Assembly: GCA_031285945.1 (NCBI GenBank)
Contig: JAITVF010000001.1
Location: 1 to 8,202 of the forward strand
Length of the DNA stretch: 8,202 nt
Origin: Oscillospiraceae bacterium
GTDB taxonomy: Bacteria; Bacillota; Clostridia; Oscillospirales; Ruminococcaceae
Reading direction: 5' to 3'
Part shown: positions 6,711 to 8,202 of the stretch, one piece after another
How positions within the stretch are numbered: position 1 is the stretch's first letter
Layout of the letters: each line of letters opens with the position of its first letter
Notes under the pieces: model-generated
Seen by the model: only the letters and a program-made list of their open reading frames with translations
The model's database searches: none
What the model was told of the DNA's origin: nothing
Made by a program: the position numbers and the translations under genes

Positions 6711-6880
6711 CGATAGCGCTTCACCGCAGGTGACAGTAACGGGCATATTCTGCCGGTTACCAGCGCGGTAGCGGTGGGGCCCGCTCCCGAGCTTCGGCGA
6801 AAGCCCCTTTTCCGCCCCGCACGCTCCTCCGCGTCCTTCGCAAGCCGGTACTTATGGATTCCGCGCCTCTATCTGGCTGT
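6711..6880 (-). ncRNA. Lysine riboswitch (L-box)
   Basis: Read on the minus strand, this stretch of about 170 nt carries the conserved landmarks of the lysine riboswitch in order: GATAGAGGCGCG at the 5' P1/P2 junction, AAGTA (complement of 6849-6853), GAAAAGGGGC followed by TCGCCGAAGC (around 6791-6800), and ACTGTCACC (complement of 6729-6737), ending in GCGCTATC. P1 is formed by GATAG (complement of 6869-6873) with CTATC (complement of 6712-6716), and may be extended by AGCC/GGCT. It binds free lysine. The terminator that follows makes it a transcriptional OFF switch for the NhaC-family transporter gene. Length and layout match known examples such as those upstream of lysC in Bacilli. Confidence 0.93.
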
Positions 6881-6901
6881 TAAGTTTTCCCTATTGTGGA
6901 A

Positions 6902-6930
6902 ACCCTAACATATTTTAGGCGGCTTGTCAA
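6902..6930 (-). promoter_or_regulatory. Promoter of the riboswitch-transporter transcript
   Basis: On the minus strand a perfect -35 box TTGACA (complement of 6925-6930) is followed after 17 bp by TAGGGT (complement of 6902-6907). The latter is a poor -10 but is preceded by TGT, giving an extended -10. Transcription would start near 6895, about 15 bases before the riboswitch. A leader of about 330 nt results. Confidence 0.65.
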
Positions 6931-6983
6931 TAGCCCTGCGGGGCTCGGCACACGGCATGTCGGTGTTTTCATGGCGCAGGGGC

Positions 6984-7001
6984 AAAAACGGCTTTTTACC
7001 G
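6984..7001 (-). terminator. Weak terminator after the malic enzyme gene
   Basis: On the minus strand, CGGT-AAAAA-GCCG followed by TTTTT lies about 30 bp after the malic enzyme stop. The stem is only 4 bp with one G-U pair, so efficiency is doubtful. If it fails, transcription from the malic enzyme gene would run into the riboswitch leader. Confidence 0.3.
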
Positions 7002-7029
7002 CGGGCCGGTATTATAGGCGCGATCAACT

Positions 7030-8202
7030 CTATATTCTCGCCACTCCGGTTTTTCTCGCCGCCGCTGTAACCGCGCTCGCCACCGCTTCGCGGATGCGCG
7101 GATCAAAGGCGGCGGGGATGATGTAATCGGCCTTGAGCTCGGCGGGACTCACCAGACCGGCGATAGCGTAGGCGGCCGCTATTTTCATATCATCGTTGAT
7201 ATCGCTCGCCCGCACGTCCAGAGCGCCGCGGAATATACCGGGGAAGGCGAGCACGTTGTTTATCTGGTTGGGGAAATCACTGCGCCCCGTTGCGATAACG
7301 GCCGCGCCGCCGGCCTTAGCGTCGTCGGGAAAGATTTCCGGCGTGGGGTTTGCGCAGGCAAAAACAATCGCGTCCTTGGCCATAGTCTTGACCATCTCGG
7401 TGGTGACGGCGCCGGGGGCGGAAACGCCGATGAATACGTCGGCGCCTTTTATAACGTCGGCCAGAGTTCCCTTAATCATACGGCGGTTGGTGATGCGGGC
7501 CATCTCCTGCTTTTCGGCGTTGAGGCCGTCGCGCCCCTCGTAGATGGCGCCCGTGCGGTCGCACATGACGACGTCTTTTAAGCCAAGGGCAACCAGAAGC
7601 TTTGTGATGGCCGCACCGGCGGCTCCCGCGCCGCTCGTAACCACGCGGATTTCTTCAAGCCTTTTGCCTACAAGCCTAAGCGCGTTGATAAGACCCGCGA
7701 GCGTTACCACGGCGGTGCCGTGCTGGTCGTCGTGAAAAATGGGAATATCGCAGCATTCCTTGAGCCTGCGCTCGATTTCAAAGCAGCGGGGCGCGGCTAT
7801 ATCCTCGAGGTTTACCCCGCCGAAGCTGCCGGCCAGAAGCTTTACGGTGTTTACAATATCGTCGACGCTTTGGCTGCGCACGCAAAGGGGAATGGCGTCT
7901 ACCCCGCCGAAGGCTTTGAATAGAACGCATTTACCCTCCATGACCGGCATCCCCGCCTCGGGGCCGATATCGCCAAGGCCCAGAACCGCTGAGCCGTCGG
8001 TCACCACGGCCACCATGTTCCAGCGGCGGGTGAGCTCGTAGCTTTTATCGATATCCTTTTGAATCTCAAGGCAGGCCTGCGCAACCCCGGGCGTATAGGC
8101 GAGTGAAAGATCCTCGGTGCTCTCGGTGGGACACCTTGCAATAACTTCGAGCTTGCCCTTCCATTCCCCATGCTTTTCCAGTGATTTGGCTGCGTAATCC
8201 AT
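7030..8202 (-). CDS. NAD(P)-dependent malic enzyme (short, decarboxylating type)
   Basis: A 390-aa enzyme that oxidatively decarboxylates malate to pyruvate and CO2 with reduction of NAD or NADP, using a divalent metal, in the cytoplasm. Visible motifs are SLAYTPGVA (catalytic Tyr36), PVMEGKCVLFK (Lys91, with Lys96 nearby), NLEDIAAP (metal ligands Glu133/Asp134), FHDDQHGTA (Asp158/159), and the Rossmann nucleotide loop SGAGAAG at 190-196. They continue with CDRTG at 214-218 at the end of the second strand, CANPTPE at 283-289 and FPNQINNVLAFPGIFRGALD at 310-329. Asp215 in the CDRTG stretch favours NAD over NADP, an inference from general Rossmann-fold rules. Length fits the bacterial short malic enzymes without a phosphotransacetylase-like tail. 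The ATG is the final codon of the window (8200-8202); MDYAAKSLEKH is a normal beginning for clostridial members, so the gene is probably complete, but its ribosome site and promoter are outside. Stop is TAG at 7030-7032. Confidence 0.95.
   Translation of the reverse strand: MDYAAKSLEKHGEWKGKLEVIARCPTESTEDLSLAYTPGVAQACLEIQKDIDKSYELTRRWNMVAVVTDGSAVLGLGDIGPEAGMPVMEGKCVLFKAFGGVDAIPLCVRSQSVDDIVNTVKLLAGSFGGVNLEDIAAPRCFEIERRLKECCDIPIFHDDQHGTAVVTLAGLINALRLVGKRLEEIRVVTSGAGAAGAAITKLLVALGLKDVVMCDRTGAIYEGRDGLNAEKQEMARITNRRMIKGTLADVIKGADVFIGVSAPGAVTTEMVKTMAKDAIVFACANPTPEIFPDDAKAGGAAVIATGRSDFPNQINNVLAFPGIFRGALDVRASDINDDMKIAAAYAIAGLVSPAELKADYIIPAAFDPRIREAVASAVTAAARKTGVARI

Noticed and set aside
6932..6945. 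Small hairpin AGCCC-TGCG-GGGCT as a malic enzyme terminator
   Set aside because: The stem is 5 bp with no T-tract and abuts the -35 box of the riboswitch promoter.
4928..8202. Malate/lactate antiporter (MleN-type) operon with malic enzyme, as in Bacillus subtilis
   Set aside because: The family and the neighbouring gene fit, but the transporter has its own promoter and a lysine riboswitch, which makes lysine a better substrate than malate. Malate exchange is not strictly excluded.

Overview
The window looks like a chromosomal stretch from a fairly GC-rich anaerobic Firmicute (Clostridia-type). The clues are a lysine riboswitch with an attached intrinsic terminator, a clostridial-style short malic enzyme, and an NhaC-family secondary transporter. 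This assignment is an inference from gene content; no phylogenetic marker is present.

Left half (1-4642, all + strand): the last 103 codons of an Hsp70/DnaK-like protein; then a 984-aa multidomain protein (two degenerate J-like modules, a double zinc ribbon, a helical segment, and four or so fibronectin-III-like beta domains); then a 363-aa protein with two N-terminal zinc ribbons and a P-loop GTPase-like domain. The three together look like a chaperone-plus-GTPase accessory system whose biochemical role I cannot name. A 215-bp gap separates the last two genes. It holds a hairpin just after the first stop codon and a 99-bp MITE-like palindromic element.

Middle (4643-4927): a convergent intergenic region made almost entirely of four consecutive inverted repeats. 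The first resembles an intrinsic terminator for the GTPase gene; the other three are longer palindromic units of unknown origin.

Right half (4928-8202, all - strand): a complete malic enzyme gene whose start codon sits exactly at the window edge, then a 467-bp leader region, then an NhaC-family transporter. The leader carries a promoter, a lysine (L-box) riboswitch, a rho-independent terminator, a run of ten G on the transcript, and a clear Shine-Dalgarno sequence. The architecture predicts that the transporter is switched off when lysine is abundant, so it is most likely a lysine transporter (LysW-type) rather than a general sodium/proton antiporter. The malic enzyme lies upstream on the same strand but is probably a separate unit, because the transporter has its own promoter and riboswitch.

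No tRNA, rRNA, CRISPR array, complete insertion sequence or replication origin was seen.
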